Shown here one piece after another: positions 47,601 through 58,458 of a stretch of DNA of 64,000 bases (the first letter of the stretch is position 1; every line of letters begins with the position of its first letter). This DNA comes from Suillus spraguei (Eukaryota > Basidiomycota > Agaricomycetes > Boletales > Suillaceae). Under the pieces are notes generated by a model. That model saw only the letters and a program-made list of their open reading frames with translations, did not search any database and had not been told where the DNA came from. Both the position numbers and the translations under genes were made by a program. Location: NCBI GenBank assembly GCA_016800925.1, contig JABCPU010000174.1, forward strand, positions 1 through 64,000, written 5' to 3'.

Positions 47601-50125
47601 CTGCTTGTTATCTTTAGTTTTCTTGCCACGCCCCTCGAGGATGCTGATGGTTTTTGTTCGTTCGAGATGCTTGTTCAGGGTCTCTATTAGTGTCTTCCGG
47701 TCCATCGTCCCAGAACCGGAGTCAAGGATTTTTTCGTAACCCTTGCCAACCTCCCTTAGCATTCTGAACAGTTCCAAGATTTGAGCTTCCAGTTGGGCGA
47801 TTTGTTCCTCATACCCAACTTTCTGCGTCTCAAGTTGTCCTTGGAGACGCTTCGTTGTTTCCCGGTGAGTGCCAAGCTTCTGTTCGAGGAGAGCGACCTG
47901 TGCCTTAAGATGACCGACGAGACCGTCTAAACCTTGTGACATCTCCTCTTCAAGGGCCTCCTTCTCAAGCTTTAGACGCAGAGCCTGAGAACGAGCTTCG
48001 GCGGCCTCTTGAATGGCATCCTGATATCGTTCAGCATCATTTAGCTGGCCAATAAGCCGTTGAACAGTGTGTCCAAGTCTCTTCTCCGCGGTGGCAAGTT
48101 TCCCGTCCATAACCACGTCCGTGACCAGTGAGTCCAACAACTGATAGAGGCGCATCATATCAGGACCTTCCTCCCGGATCAGTAGTAGATGCCGCATCAT
48201 AGAGAGGAAGTATTCTTTGGCACCTGTACTCTCCGTTTTGTGACGAAGAGCATTCCAGATGTCTTCAGCGCTATTGAGGTCACGAAGTATTTCCTGGTCG
48301 TACCGCTCCCGCAGTCGTTGCTCGTCTTCTTCTAGTATTGCCTGCAGTTCCGCGAGCTGTGTTTCTATGGGCTCAGTACCAATCTCGTGACATAGACCAA
48401 TGATACGCTGAAGACCAGCAGAGTCCATTAACGAGCGATGGTGCAACCGTACGTCCAAGTCTACTATGGCGTCCATGATATGAACAATCACGAAAAGATT
48501 GGTTAACTAGAGACAAATTAGTATTTTAGCTAGAGCGTAGGTAAAACATACTTGCCGCATAATCTGCAAGGGAATTGTCATGTCCAGTGCCTTTGCGAAC
48601 TTCCTCGCTAGCTCCGACAAGACTCCCCATCTTGCCCCTGCCTAGGAGCGCGCTCTCAAGAGACCTGAACCAATAATCGTAATATCCGTGTGTCTCGCCG
48701 TTGGCACCACTAAGGGCTTCCAAAGCTGGAAATACCAATGAAAGAGAGTCTATACCGTTGTAGATGATAGAGAGGAGAACTTCACAGATCACTTTGCGAT
48801 TTGGCAGATGAGGTGAATTGAGAGAAGACGCGATTTGAGTAACGACACCATTCAATTTTATGGCCTCGCGCACTCTGAACTAAAGCACCCGTGAGGATCT
48901 GACCCCAATGAACAATGATGAGAAAAAGAAAAGGAAACATACGGCGCTGTTGAAGATAATCTTCAAACACTTGGCAATCTCACCCTCAAGGTGAGTGTCA
49001 GATGGGAGCCTATGAGAAGCTTTAGTAAATGGACTTGGCTTTGAAACAACGGTGCTACCTCTTGGCACCCTTACGACTTATGTGCATTAGCGCCTGCGCT
49101 AATACAGATGCGCCCTGCAGCTCAATGAAGCGTTCAAGCCAACTAAACAGACGACGATTATCAATAGTTACAGCGCAAAGACTGATTTCCCACCTCGTTT
49201 CATGACTCTTCAAAGATACCCAAACACTTGAGGCCTGTTTCGCAGTGATGGTGTTGTCGAGGAACTTCCTAATATACCAGTCTGGTGTTCCCTCGCCAAG
49301 AGAACCTGCCGCACTTGAATCACCCTGCTTCCGAGCCTGTTCCTCCCGAATCTTTTCCTCCTGCCATCGTAATTGTTCTGCGCCATATACCAACTGCCAT
49401 TTCTGTTCAATGGTGAGGTTGTTCACTGGAGGGAGGTCGCGAGTCGCTGATACATGTTCAAAGAGAGTTTCAATATCCTCCTCTCTCTCTGGCCTGGGAA
49501 AGACGAATTCCTCTAGGTTTGGATGAGGTTTATGGAAGAAATGCGATAGATGGCTAGAGTGAGTATCGGAACTCGAGAAGCGAGAAGCGCGCTCGACATC
49601 CGACGAAAAAGGCGCAGAAGAGCCAGGTCGAAGAGAAGAGTAAGATACGGCCGGTGAAGATGGGAGAGGGATTGAGCCAAAATCAGCACCGTTTGGACTA
49701 CGTCTGCCAGAAGAACCAGATGCTTCACTTCTGCGAAGTTTATGGGTAGGGGTCTTGGGTCGCTTTCCGGTGGTGAACGAAGTCACAGAATCATTGTAAA
49801 GGGTGGAAGACTCTGCTGCACTAACACTGGAATCAGGACGAGAGGTATTGGTCCGATCCCGTTCGAGTCTGTTGCGCTGGTAAGCATTGAAGTGATTGTA
49901 ATTCATCTCAGTCCCATTGTGGGTCAGAGTGGGATTTGTGAGAGGAGCTGAAATAACTGGATTTGAAGGTGTACCACGCAAGCCTTGAGACACTGTTCCG
50001 ACAGGCATTGGGACCAGAGAGGCAGGAGCAAGCTTGTCATAGGGAATAGAATGCTCGGAGAGATCACGACCTGTAACCGAGGATTGGCGGGGCCGTCCTT
50101 TCTTCCTGCCGAATACTATGTCCAT
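44625..50125 (-). CDS. Formin (diaphanous-type actin nucleator)
   Basis: Nucleates and elongates unbranched actin for cables, septa and tip growth (Bni1/SepA/Cdc12 family). ATG at 50125 (MDIVFGRKKGRPRQSS) leads through a Ser-rich leader to a GBD/FH3 region (EEDIETLFEHVSATRDLPPV, WYIRKFLDNTITAKQASSVW, then the long exon 47382-48491). A coiled coil (EALEEEMSQGLDGLVGHLKA, KLGTHRETTKRLQGQLETQK) follows, then FH1 with three runs of ten or more prolines (about 46710-46905). FH2 begins KMKQLQWDKLPQQQVGKTLW and includes MVGNYMNGTGIKGGAFGF. The C-terminal DAD is VLDNLLEKLRNGDTVTRRAR with a basic tail. About ten short introns; no lesion seen. Rho-type GTPase control is expected from the GBD/DAD pair. 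Confidence 0.95.
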
Positions 50126-50522
50126 TGTTAAGGATGCTTCCACTAGGCTGAGCCCGTCGACTCTGCAGAGACGAGTGAAAGTGTGTCTAGAAATAAAAAA
50201 TAATTAAGTAGATGAATGCGTCCGTGCTGTCGTTACTATGTACTACTAGTCTATGCAGCTCCCAAGCAGTACATTACCAGCCACTTCCAAATAAAGGACA
50301 ACAACGCGATCATTCCGAATCAGACCAGGCCCCTATGATGTATTACTTATTCGACTGTCTTACTGACAATGAACAATTCACTTTTACAGTGTTACAAGAG
50401 TCGTGATTCGTCTTCCATTCTTTCCTTTACGCACAATCGTTAACTTCAGCCTCCATCTCATTGTTCTCATTATCACCACTTCAATCAACTTCAAGTTGCT
50501 GAGAACGATCTGAGGTTCATCC

Positions 50523-50971
50523 ATGTCTGCGTCTGTCTCATTCAGTCTTGGTAAGTACCCGCGCATCAAACATATGAAATGCATGTTTACAAATTTCAAG
50601 GCACCGTTGTCATGATCATCTTCGTCTTCATGGTCATAGTCACCGTCCTCAGCATACTCCTGCTTGTCATCGTGCGTGTTCGTCGCCACAACGATCGTTA
50701 CTCCTGCCATGTGTTCTCAAGATTTCCACGGAGCAAAGAGAGCTCAGACGACGACTCCTCAACTATCTCTATCTCCCCTTCCTGTCCGACAGTTGTTGGT
50801 CTCACATCCACCAAGGGCTTTCCTGTGATGCATATGACTGTCACTCCACCTACCCCAGCACAAGCTCCCACACGGCCACATAAGATTGATTCCTGCGAGA
50901 AGGATGAAGTTCACGAGTTATCTCGCATCAGCCACAACGAAGATATGGTGGCATACGGGTATGCTATATGA
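50523..50971 (+). CDS. Small single-pass membrane protein, unknown
   Basis: Exon 1 (ATG at 50523, MSASVSFSL) splices through GTAAGT...TTTCAAG to a second exon. The second exon begins with a strong hydrophobic helix (VMIIFVFMVIVTVLSILLLV) followed by basic VRRHNDRYS. The rest, of about 100 residues, is Ser/Thr/Pro-rich and ends MVAYGYAI. This topology suggests a short extracellular N-terminus and a cytosolic tail. I recognise no family. It is divergent from the formin, with about 400 bp between starts. Confidence 0.55.
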
Positions 50972-51097
50972 TGATCATTGTGCCTATCAGGGTTTTCGTA
51001 GAATAATATTATACTTCCTCAGTTCGACTGATGGACATGTGTATCAACGGACAAATCGTGGTTTAATCTGATATTATACCCAGAATATGATAATGCA

Positions 51098-51837
51098 GTG
51101 AACACCGCAGATGAAAACAGACGAAAAGAAAACCGTCACGAAGACGGGGGGGGGTATGCAAAAAATTATTGGACTCCGTGGGTCACGAGGTTATCAGCCT
51201 TCGCCACTTGCCCTCACTGCCGCTATCCCACAGTGCCCGTAAAGGACCAGCCTCACCCACTTTCGAAGCAAAAGCTTTCCCCACTCGGACCAATCCCAAC
51301 CGCCGCGCACCGCGTCAGAAGGGTGGCACACGTACTTTCACCTAACCACTCAGTGAGCTATCCTTGTCGTTCGCACAACTCGGACCACCCGTCCACACTC
51401 GCACACCGCCCATCACCATCTCCACAATACGCGTCACGGAAGTCGCATCCAGTCCAGAGTAAGTCGTCATCAACCACTCAGCCGTCGCTCGGAGTCTGGA
51501 GCACACCCCTGGCAACTTCCCAACCGCCTTCTTGTTCGTACGTCAGTTATAGCAAACCAAGACAACCACAGCCTCCATGAGCCCTTCACCCGTCATCAAC
51601 ACGATCCTTCTAGATCTACCTGTCTTGTGTGTAATCCTGTCATCCGGGAAAGGAACATGCACACCACAAAGCCGTTCCATCACCGCTGAGCTCGAGAATA
51701 AGTCTCTGTCACCTCTCCCGAAGGAATGTGATGCAGCGCATGACAGTGGACTTAAGGTGCCAGAGCCGAACCCATGGTTAAAGACAAAAGAAGACAGGAT
51801 CGAACCGCTTGAACCTGCGAATAGGGATCCCAAGTAA
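51098..51837 (+). CDS. Doubtful overlapping ORFs
   Basis: Two reading frames (160 codons at 51098-51580 and 86 codons at 51577-51837) overlap by four bases at ATGA. The first is Ser/Pro/His-rich with a CPHCRYP dipeptide pair. The second is acidic and basic mixed without motif. A minus-strand frame of 135 codons (51543-51950) covers the same bases. None shows splice context or a known domain, so coding status is open. Confidence 0.2.
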
Positions 51838-52152
51838 CCCACAGGGTGGGCCGAACATGGATGCGAGGGACAAACCGACGGATCGAAGGATGGTTGAAAA
51901 AGCAGGAGCGCATTCAACAGATCAGGTCTTGGCGATGGTCCCGCCGACATAAGTCAACTTCGAGCGAATGGCCTTGAAAACAACCTGAACCTTCAGAACG
52001 ACGACGTTCAGTAGCATCGCAAATATGGCCACAAAACGGGTTGAAGTGTGGAATAAGCTAATCATACGCGGCAACTCCGCAGCATGCCTCTGACACATAG
52101 GGTAGGGGAGGCAAAACTGCAGGGACGACAGCGAAGCTGTACCCATAACACA

Positions 52153-53025
52153 CTAGCCAAAACAGTCTTTAGCATCCCTTTCCTGTACGTACCGTCTCGC
52201 AGCCAGATGCGTTCCAGACCAGGTTCCATGTCGCAAATCATTGCGAAGCCAGGGGGGTGTTTGCTGCGCACGCCGGCGCTTTGAAGCCGTGCACATTTTC
52301 TCGTTCCAAAGGACGACGGAGAAGACGACATTACTCAAGGCGAGCAAATCATAAGACGCCAGGGATGAGGAGCGGGTGATCCCAGCGGGACCACCCACAA
52401 CGAGGAAGGAGTCAAAGACTCGGACCACAGGGATCATGTGCGTTGACCTGCTAAAGAATATGAACCACGAGAGGTGAGGGCGAAGGCGCAAGTCAAGATA
52501 ACTGGTCTTCCAAGAGCGGCCCTGGGCAGATTGATCTCTACGGAAATCCGTGCGTAACCCAGGATGCACGCCACTGGCAGTGAACCACAGAGTGCGAACC
52601 GGTGCGTAATCCGCTCCTTCTCTTGACGGCCACCAAATAAAATCCCGCGACACCTCTCTAGCACTCGTTTCGTGGTTCAATCTCTGCTCATAACTTGAAC
52701 CGAAGCATTTCCGGCACTGCCTTCCCTTTAACCACAGGCATGTCGGACATACAAAAGCTATTAGCTTTTTGTGCGTGATATCCAGACACATCCGCAAAGG
52801 GTTCCCGAGGCAGCACATGCAAAGGTCTGTGCGTGTGTATGAGTAAAAGTGACTCCGTGATCGATTACGAGCGCGTTCCGAAGAGGCGATGAAGGCGGTT
52901 TCAAAAGAGTTCATCGCGGAAGAAATTAGCAGCAAGCGGGCAAACGCCCGAGGCGCACATGGAAGACCACCGTCGTAACGCGGCCCGACCCCAGAACAAT
53001 GCCGCATTGTTTGTGCTTCATGCAA
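52153..53025 (-). CDS. Uninterrupted 290-codon ORF, unknown
   Basis: This is the longest frame between the formin and the FUSC-like gene. Internal ATGs exist (for example MNSFETAFIASSERARNR). It has a cysteine-rich part (MCCLGNPLRMC, FVCPTCLWLKGRQCRKC) that could coordinate a metal, then Trp/Arg-rich sequence and a hydrophobic stretch near the C-terminus. The end crosses GTACGTACAG, a possible donor, so the true 3' part may be spliced differently. No family recognised, and composition alone does not prove coding. Confidence 0.35.
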   Translation of the reverse strand: MHEAQTMRHCSGVGPRYDGGLPCAPRAFARLLLISSAMNSFETAFIASSERARNRSRSHFYSYTRTDLCMCCLGNPLRMCLDITHKKLIAFVCPTCLWLKGRQCRKCFGSSYEQRLNHETSAREVSRDFIWWPSREGADYAPVRTLWFTASGVHPGLRTDFRRDQSAQGRSWKTSYLDLRLRPHLSWFIFFSRSTHMIPVVRVFDSFLVVGGPAGITRSSSLASYDLLALSNVVFSVVLWNEKMCTASKRRRAQQTPPWLRNDLRHGTWSGTHLAARRYVQERDAKDCFG

Positions 53026-53293
53026 GTAGGAGTATATTCTCCCCGTGGTCGAAGATCATTAGGGTTAGAATTCATCCGGTTAGGATGGATGTTGTGGCTG
53101 GAAACAGCGATGAGCTCAATGGTGGTCTGGATAGCATGTTGGCGCGAACGGTCGCCCGAAGTGGCCAAGGTGATTGGAAAGTAGACAGCAGACGCTAGAC
53201 ATAGCAGAGTTCGGTATAGAGAAGAGAAAGAGGCGTTTCACTTGAATTTATTGACATCGTGTTGTTTGGTCGAATAACAACACGTAAACGGCG

Positions 53294-53301
53294 TGACGTC
53301 A
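53294..53301. promoter_or_regulatory. CRE/ATF-type palindrome TGACGTCA
   Basis: A perfect bZIP (CRE) site lies about 270 bp upstream of the minus-strand ORF ending at 53025 and just beyond the 3' end of the FUSC-like gene. Binding is inferred from the word alone. Confidence 0.25.
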
Positions 53302-53431
53302 CAATAAACCACCTTGCGCAAATAAACACAATGTGTGATAGTACTACACAATGTCGATAATCTCTAATCTCTAGCTACATGTAAAATCACATCTATGCTA
53401 TATAACAAGTCCTTTGAGTGAAATAACCTTT

Positions 53432-56400
53432 CTACCAGCGTCCCACTGTACTAAACCATCCTTCACCGGCCCGGGGCGTCCCAGGTCTTTCATCAGTGTT
53501 GTAAACACTCGTTTCTGGCCAAGCATGGGTCAACCACGCCGATGTACCGAATAACTGGCGGCACAGCTCCAATAAACCCTCTATAGTATCAACCATATCC
53601 CTCATAACCGCGCCTTCCGCAATTGAGTATGCCAGGGAGATGCCCTTAACCGACACATCCACATCAATACTCCGCTGCAAGGAAGCTTCCATTTGTGATT
53701 TGAGTATTTCAAGTGCTTGTCTCGCAGATGGGAGGAACTGCGGTAGAGGTTGCTGAGCTTGAAAGACGTGCTGACTCGCAAACAATGAAATGCAGATACA
53801 GGATACCTGACAAGGGCGTCTAATACAGTTCAGCGATTGAATCTGTCAGTACTTACGAAGTCCTTCCGTTCTTTCAGGACTGACGCGATAGTCTCCTTGC
53901 GGGGTATATTTTCCCGTATCTTCCTAAGACCAGTCATCAGATCAAGAATCTTCTGTATTTTGAGGACAACTTCGCGATAGTGACGCATTGGTTTCTACGA
54001 ACGAATTAGTTGTGAAAATCGAACTCAGTATTCAAGCTCACCGGCACTAGACTGAGTTCGTCACTCATAGTGGTCAGCAGCGACGAAGATCGATGAAGCG
54101 CATTACGTATTTGAAGTTCTAACTTCAGTGTCTCTTGTTCGTCATGCGGCGTGAATGCGTATATATTCCGAAACATCCCCCTAGAATTAGAATTAGTTTA
54201 GGAGGGGAACATTCTAAACGGAGGGACGACGTACTGCCCGAGGAGAAGATATAACTGACTGAGCAATCTCAATGTCATGCTGGTCTGATTCAGAAACAAC
54301 ACCTTCTAGATGTTAGCAAATGAAGTCGAGTATGAATACCATCGCCATACCCGGCTGTGTCGAGGAAAGACAAGACTATTTGTTGCGAGCGCGGCGATGA
54401 TGCCCAAAGCAATCATTGAAGCCCTCATCGAAACTAAGTCTGGGCAATCGTAAGATATAATTATATCAGGGCCACGATGGAAGATCGATACCTTGTGTAG
54501 ACACTCCCGAATCCGGAGTTAGGTATTGGTATACTATGATAGGAGGGAGCGTAACAGACCTAGATAACGATCAGCATCGCGCATAGCAGGTCAAATGGGG
54601 ACATTACGCGACAACACCTAAGGACGGAATCCTGCTTTTCGTGACAAGCCACGTAATAGGTATATCAAACAACTGACAGCATTGGTCAGGAGATGCAGGG
54701 TGATCGGAGCCACTTACTGTAACCATTACCACCATGCCAATGGGATTCCTCCCGCAGATAGCCCATGTCTATACAACACGATGCAGTTAGCGCATGAAAA
54801 TGATGGTATCGTAGGACGCACGATATAAGCATAGATGGCTCCTAGAATGGTCCCTGACTAGTAAACATATGAACACGCCGTCGCAGTTTTTGATCGAAGA
54901 GGATTTATTTACGAGACGCAAACAACCGACGCGCCATGTTGCTCCAGTATTTGTTTCAAGGACCCATACGTAGCTGATGATCATCCATTGGCCATGGATC
55001 CACCTAAACCACTGAAAACCTAAGATTGAATTCATGACGATTCACACTTAACCGGGTACGTGGATAGACAAACCTGCTGAGTTAGAAGGAAGAAAAGCCG
55101 GAAAGCTTAGCATGGCCACCCCAATAGCATTTTTCGTCGCATGCTGCAGATGGCTGGAATGTTGCGTATTGCGTATTATCCTTGACGCTGCTAACCGAAA
55201 TTGAAGTATGACGGGATGATTCCAAAAGCGTCGCGGTGTCAACGACAAGCATCGTGGGAGGGACTTTAATGATAACCGTGAGCCAGTGGGAATTCTTCCG
55301 ATGGCATGGGAATAATAGGAAACCTCTTGACTTGTTATCTCATCCTGTCGATCAACAAAAGCAACGCCTTGTCGGACCTCCCCAGCCGATAGAGTTGTCT
55401 CTGCTTCGGAAGCATCATGGGCTATAGGTACCCCATATTCCTCCATTATGAAGGTTCGGGGCGCAACACCAAGCCACTGCCATGTCAATCGCGGGAGCCA
55501 GAAGCGAAGTCGAGAAGCTTCGTGGTGTGCGGCAATGTTCTGAGCTACTTGCAGGATGTGGCTCGTGTCGTACGCCATCTAGCTCAGCTATTAGCGCATT
55601 CGGCTCATAATGACCCCCGGGTAAGATGACTTACCTGTAACAATGACGTCGCAAACAGGCACTGATAATGGAGATGGGAAGGAATAATGGAGCTAGATGA
55701 AGAACCCGGTTCTTCGCTCAATATTCGAATAGTGTTACGCAACTCGTTTTTTGCAGTGTACCATGCGAGATTGAGATTGATAGCAGCCGCAGTGACTGCA
55801 TCTCTCTCTATACGCAATGACTTGTGCCGTAGGGTGGCATGCGCATACACACCGAGGACAAGATCTTCGACTGCTTTGATTGAGGTCATAATGGTTTTAC
55901 CGAGCTCTATTGCTGAAGCCTCGAAGGAAGGAGATGAAGCGCAGTGCGATTCCTTGGACCAGTTGTTTTGACCTGGCCGAGGAAGCATTCCCCAGGATAA
56001 TTCACGTCGCAAGTGTTCAACCATGCCCAGGAGAGGCTTGAGGGACTTCACTAGTATGGTACGTCAATATGTAGAAAATAAGCATGTGAACAGGATGCTC
56101 ACCGCTAACGCGCCCCATACGGAGCTCAAAGGCTGCTTGACAGTACATCTCATTCAGCATCACAGATCGATGGACTAACTCTACATGTAGATCTTTTAGA
56201 TCAGCGATTTTCTTGGAGGAAGGATACGTAAATGGATCATCCATGCACACGGATAAGCATCGGTGGATACTTCTCAATGTCGACGCGACTTCTTCAATAA
56301 GGTGAGTTGAGGACCAATGTAAGATCAACACGCTAGAAAAAAAGCAGATAGACGCGGCTGTCACGATGATCCATAAAAAACCGCTCGAGTCCGAGAGGAC

Positions 56401-57121
56401 GGGCTAAGTGGTTGTCAAACTATGTGTAAAGGGGAGGGGAAAGCAACATACAGAGTTTATACCCATTTTGTCGGTCAACAGCCATATAGACACAAAGCAG
56501 GATATCCGTGCAGATAAATGAAGACGAGGAAGACGGCTTTTCGCCCAACCAGCTTTCAGAATAGCTTGTTAGCTGTGTCTGGATTCATGGCATGGGGCAG
56601 GAGACAAACCGAAAAAGCTGATTGTCACAAGGAATACAGCTGGTATGAGACGCGATGTCACTGATCCCTCCTGCGGAATAGCCGCAAGGTATCTGGCGAA
56701 GGTCGATACGCCAATACCTACCAGGGCACCTGTGATGTTTATGATAGTAATTTCAAGCTGCTGCGCTAGATCCTCTTGGACAGAGAACACGAGCTCTTTC
56801 AAGCTCAGCACGAGGAAAGCCGACGATCCCCCCAACTGGGAAAACGGGTGAATGGTTACAAAAAGTATGCAGAGAAAAGTAGAAACGACCCGGGCTAACG
56901 CACGACGGGAGATACGCTCTTTTACAAACTCATACAACATCGACCGTGTATAAAGACAATGGGAAAAAAATATCTCGAGATGAGATCTTATAAAGGGCTC
57001 TGCGGCATGCTTTCAAGTTAGCCAAATTATTTTGTGCGTAAGCGAAGGACAAACCGATAACGGCGAGCCGATACGCAGGAATCAGCCAACCCTGAGTGCT
57101 CCCCTCCAGGCCCGAGCTGAC
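53432..57121 (-). CDS. FUSC / aromatic-acid-exporter-like multipass membrane protein
   Basis: A large membrane protein with two blocks of helices separated by cytosolic domains. The N-terminal part has RVVSTFLCILFVTIHPFSQL, SSAFLVLSLKELVF, ITIINITGALVGIGVSTFAR and IPAVFLVTISFFG, then RISCFVSIWLLTDKMG and AASICFFSSVLILHW. A long helical domain follows (KSLKPLLGMVEHLRRELSWG; HATLRHKSLRIERDAVTAAA). The second block has NAIGVAMLSFPAFL and GQWMIISYVWVLETNTGATW, the most family-like motif. The C-terminal domain ends MVDTIEGLLELCRQLFG and GWFSTVGRW. I place it with the fungal ArAE_2/FUSC-type (DUF2421-like) proteins. The substrate is unknown. There are more than ten exons, and the exact start near 57121 is uncertain because the first exon could not be fixed. 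Confidence 0.7.
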
Positions 57122-58458
57122 ATGCACTGCCGCGCTGATTTTGCGGGGCTACTAATATTTGCTACTGACATCATCTAGGGGCTTATATATGTTTGGAAAC
57201 GCACTGTCCTAAACTGGACACGTGCCGAAACCTTACTATGTAAAAAAAAACCCATCCTAAGCCTCGCGTGGGTGATTCCTGATCCTATATAATATTCATA
57301 AACGTGCTACTAGTACGTAGTACTGGATATACTCACGTATTAAGAGACGGTCGAGGATTAGACCTTAGGAACATCAAGGATTAGGGTGGCTACAGCGCTG
57401 TGCCCCGTAAGGTTTAGTAAGGCACGAGTCGGTCTTTACAGTAGGCTCAGGTCTCGAATGCATCCCTTGATCAAACTATGTAACGTTCAGGTACTATACA
57501 TGTTATGCAGACCCTAGATTGCTTAATACTTATGGAGAAGCCTTTACAGGTAAAAAGGGGCATTTTGAAAGCAAAGAGAGTCTCGGTAATACGTACATGA
57601 TACTAATTCAAACAAACGAAACTCATCGTCAAGCGCTCTGTTATCGTACTTATGTCGCTGGTTTCTCGCGATACGCCGAACACTAGTACAATGAAAAGCG
57701 CACATTACATCTTCTCCCACTGCCCGGCCTTCGCGGCCGCATCTGACGTCTTGTAGCTTGCTCATGCAACGCAGCTTTGCGACAAGATCTGAGATTACTA
57801 TTCATAAATGACTTCGGCTGGACTGTAGACTACCAGATTGTTTATTTTCTGATCATGAGAGACTGTGGCTAAGATATTATGACCTAAACTTCCGTGCAAC
57901 TCCGGGTTCCCCGTCGCACTCGGCAGAAAATAGGCCTTAGTAAGTGTCGAATCCCTGCGTTCCTTGTACAACGGCTGTTCTCGAAGATTTTGCAGGTGTG
58001 GTACATGTATGGCATTCAAGTCTCGTATTACGGGTTTACAAAATTTATTACTTCTGAGAGGAAAATACAAGGCCATCATCATCGGATTGATGAGATGTTG
58101 AATCGCACGGGACGTATACGCTACTACGATCTGTTTCCTGATGTTTTGTTTCCTAGCCCTACAGTATGGGTTTCCCCCTTGGACCCTATGCATTTAACGC
58201 TCATGTCTCACTTCATAACTTCTTGTCACCTTCATTAGTGGCTGGACGCTGAGCGCTGAGTATGTATTATCCGCACCTATGATAGTCGAAAATTCGAAAC
58301 TTTGGTTTCTAGTGTCTAGTACTATCCATTTCTGGACGGCATGGACCGTGAGACAAATGCATAAGGTCCCTCTCACTGATCACAGTTCGACCGTGTTGCA
58401 CTCCAGTTCTGGCGCACGGTCAACGTAGTTTGCGACCGTTACCTACGACGCCTTGGCA
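57122..58458. other. Intergenic between divergent membrane protein and myosin genes
   Basis: No convincing gene is seen. A 131-codon minus frame (57798-58193) and a 114-codon plus frame (57894-58238) overlap each other and have no motif. The last 100-200 bases before 58459 presumably hold the myosin promoter. Confidence 0.4.

Noticed and set aside
57798..58238. Overlapping frames on both strands upstream of the myosin
   Set aside because: Neither has a motif, and they overlap each other in the probable promoter region.
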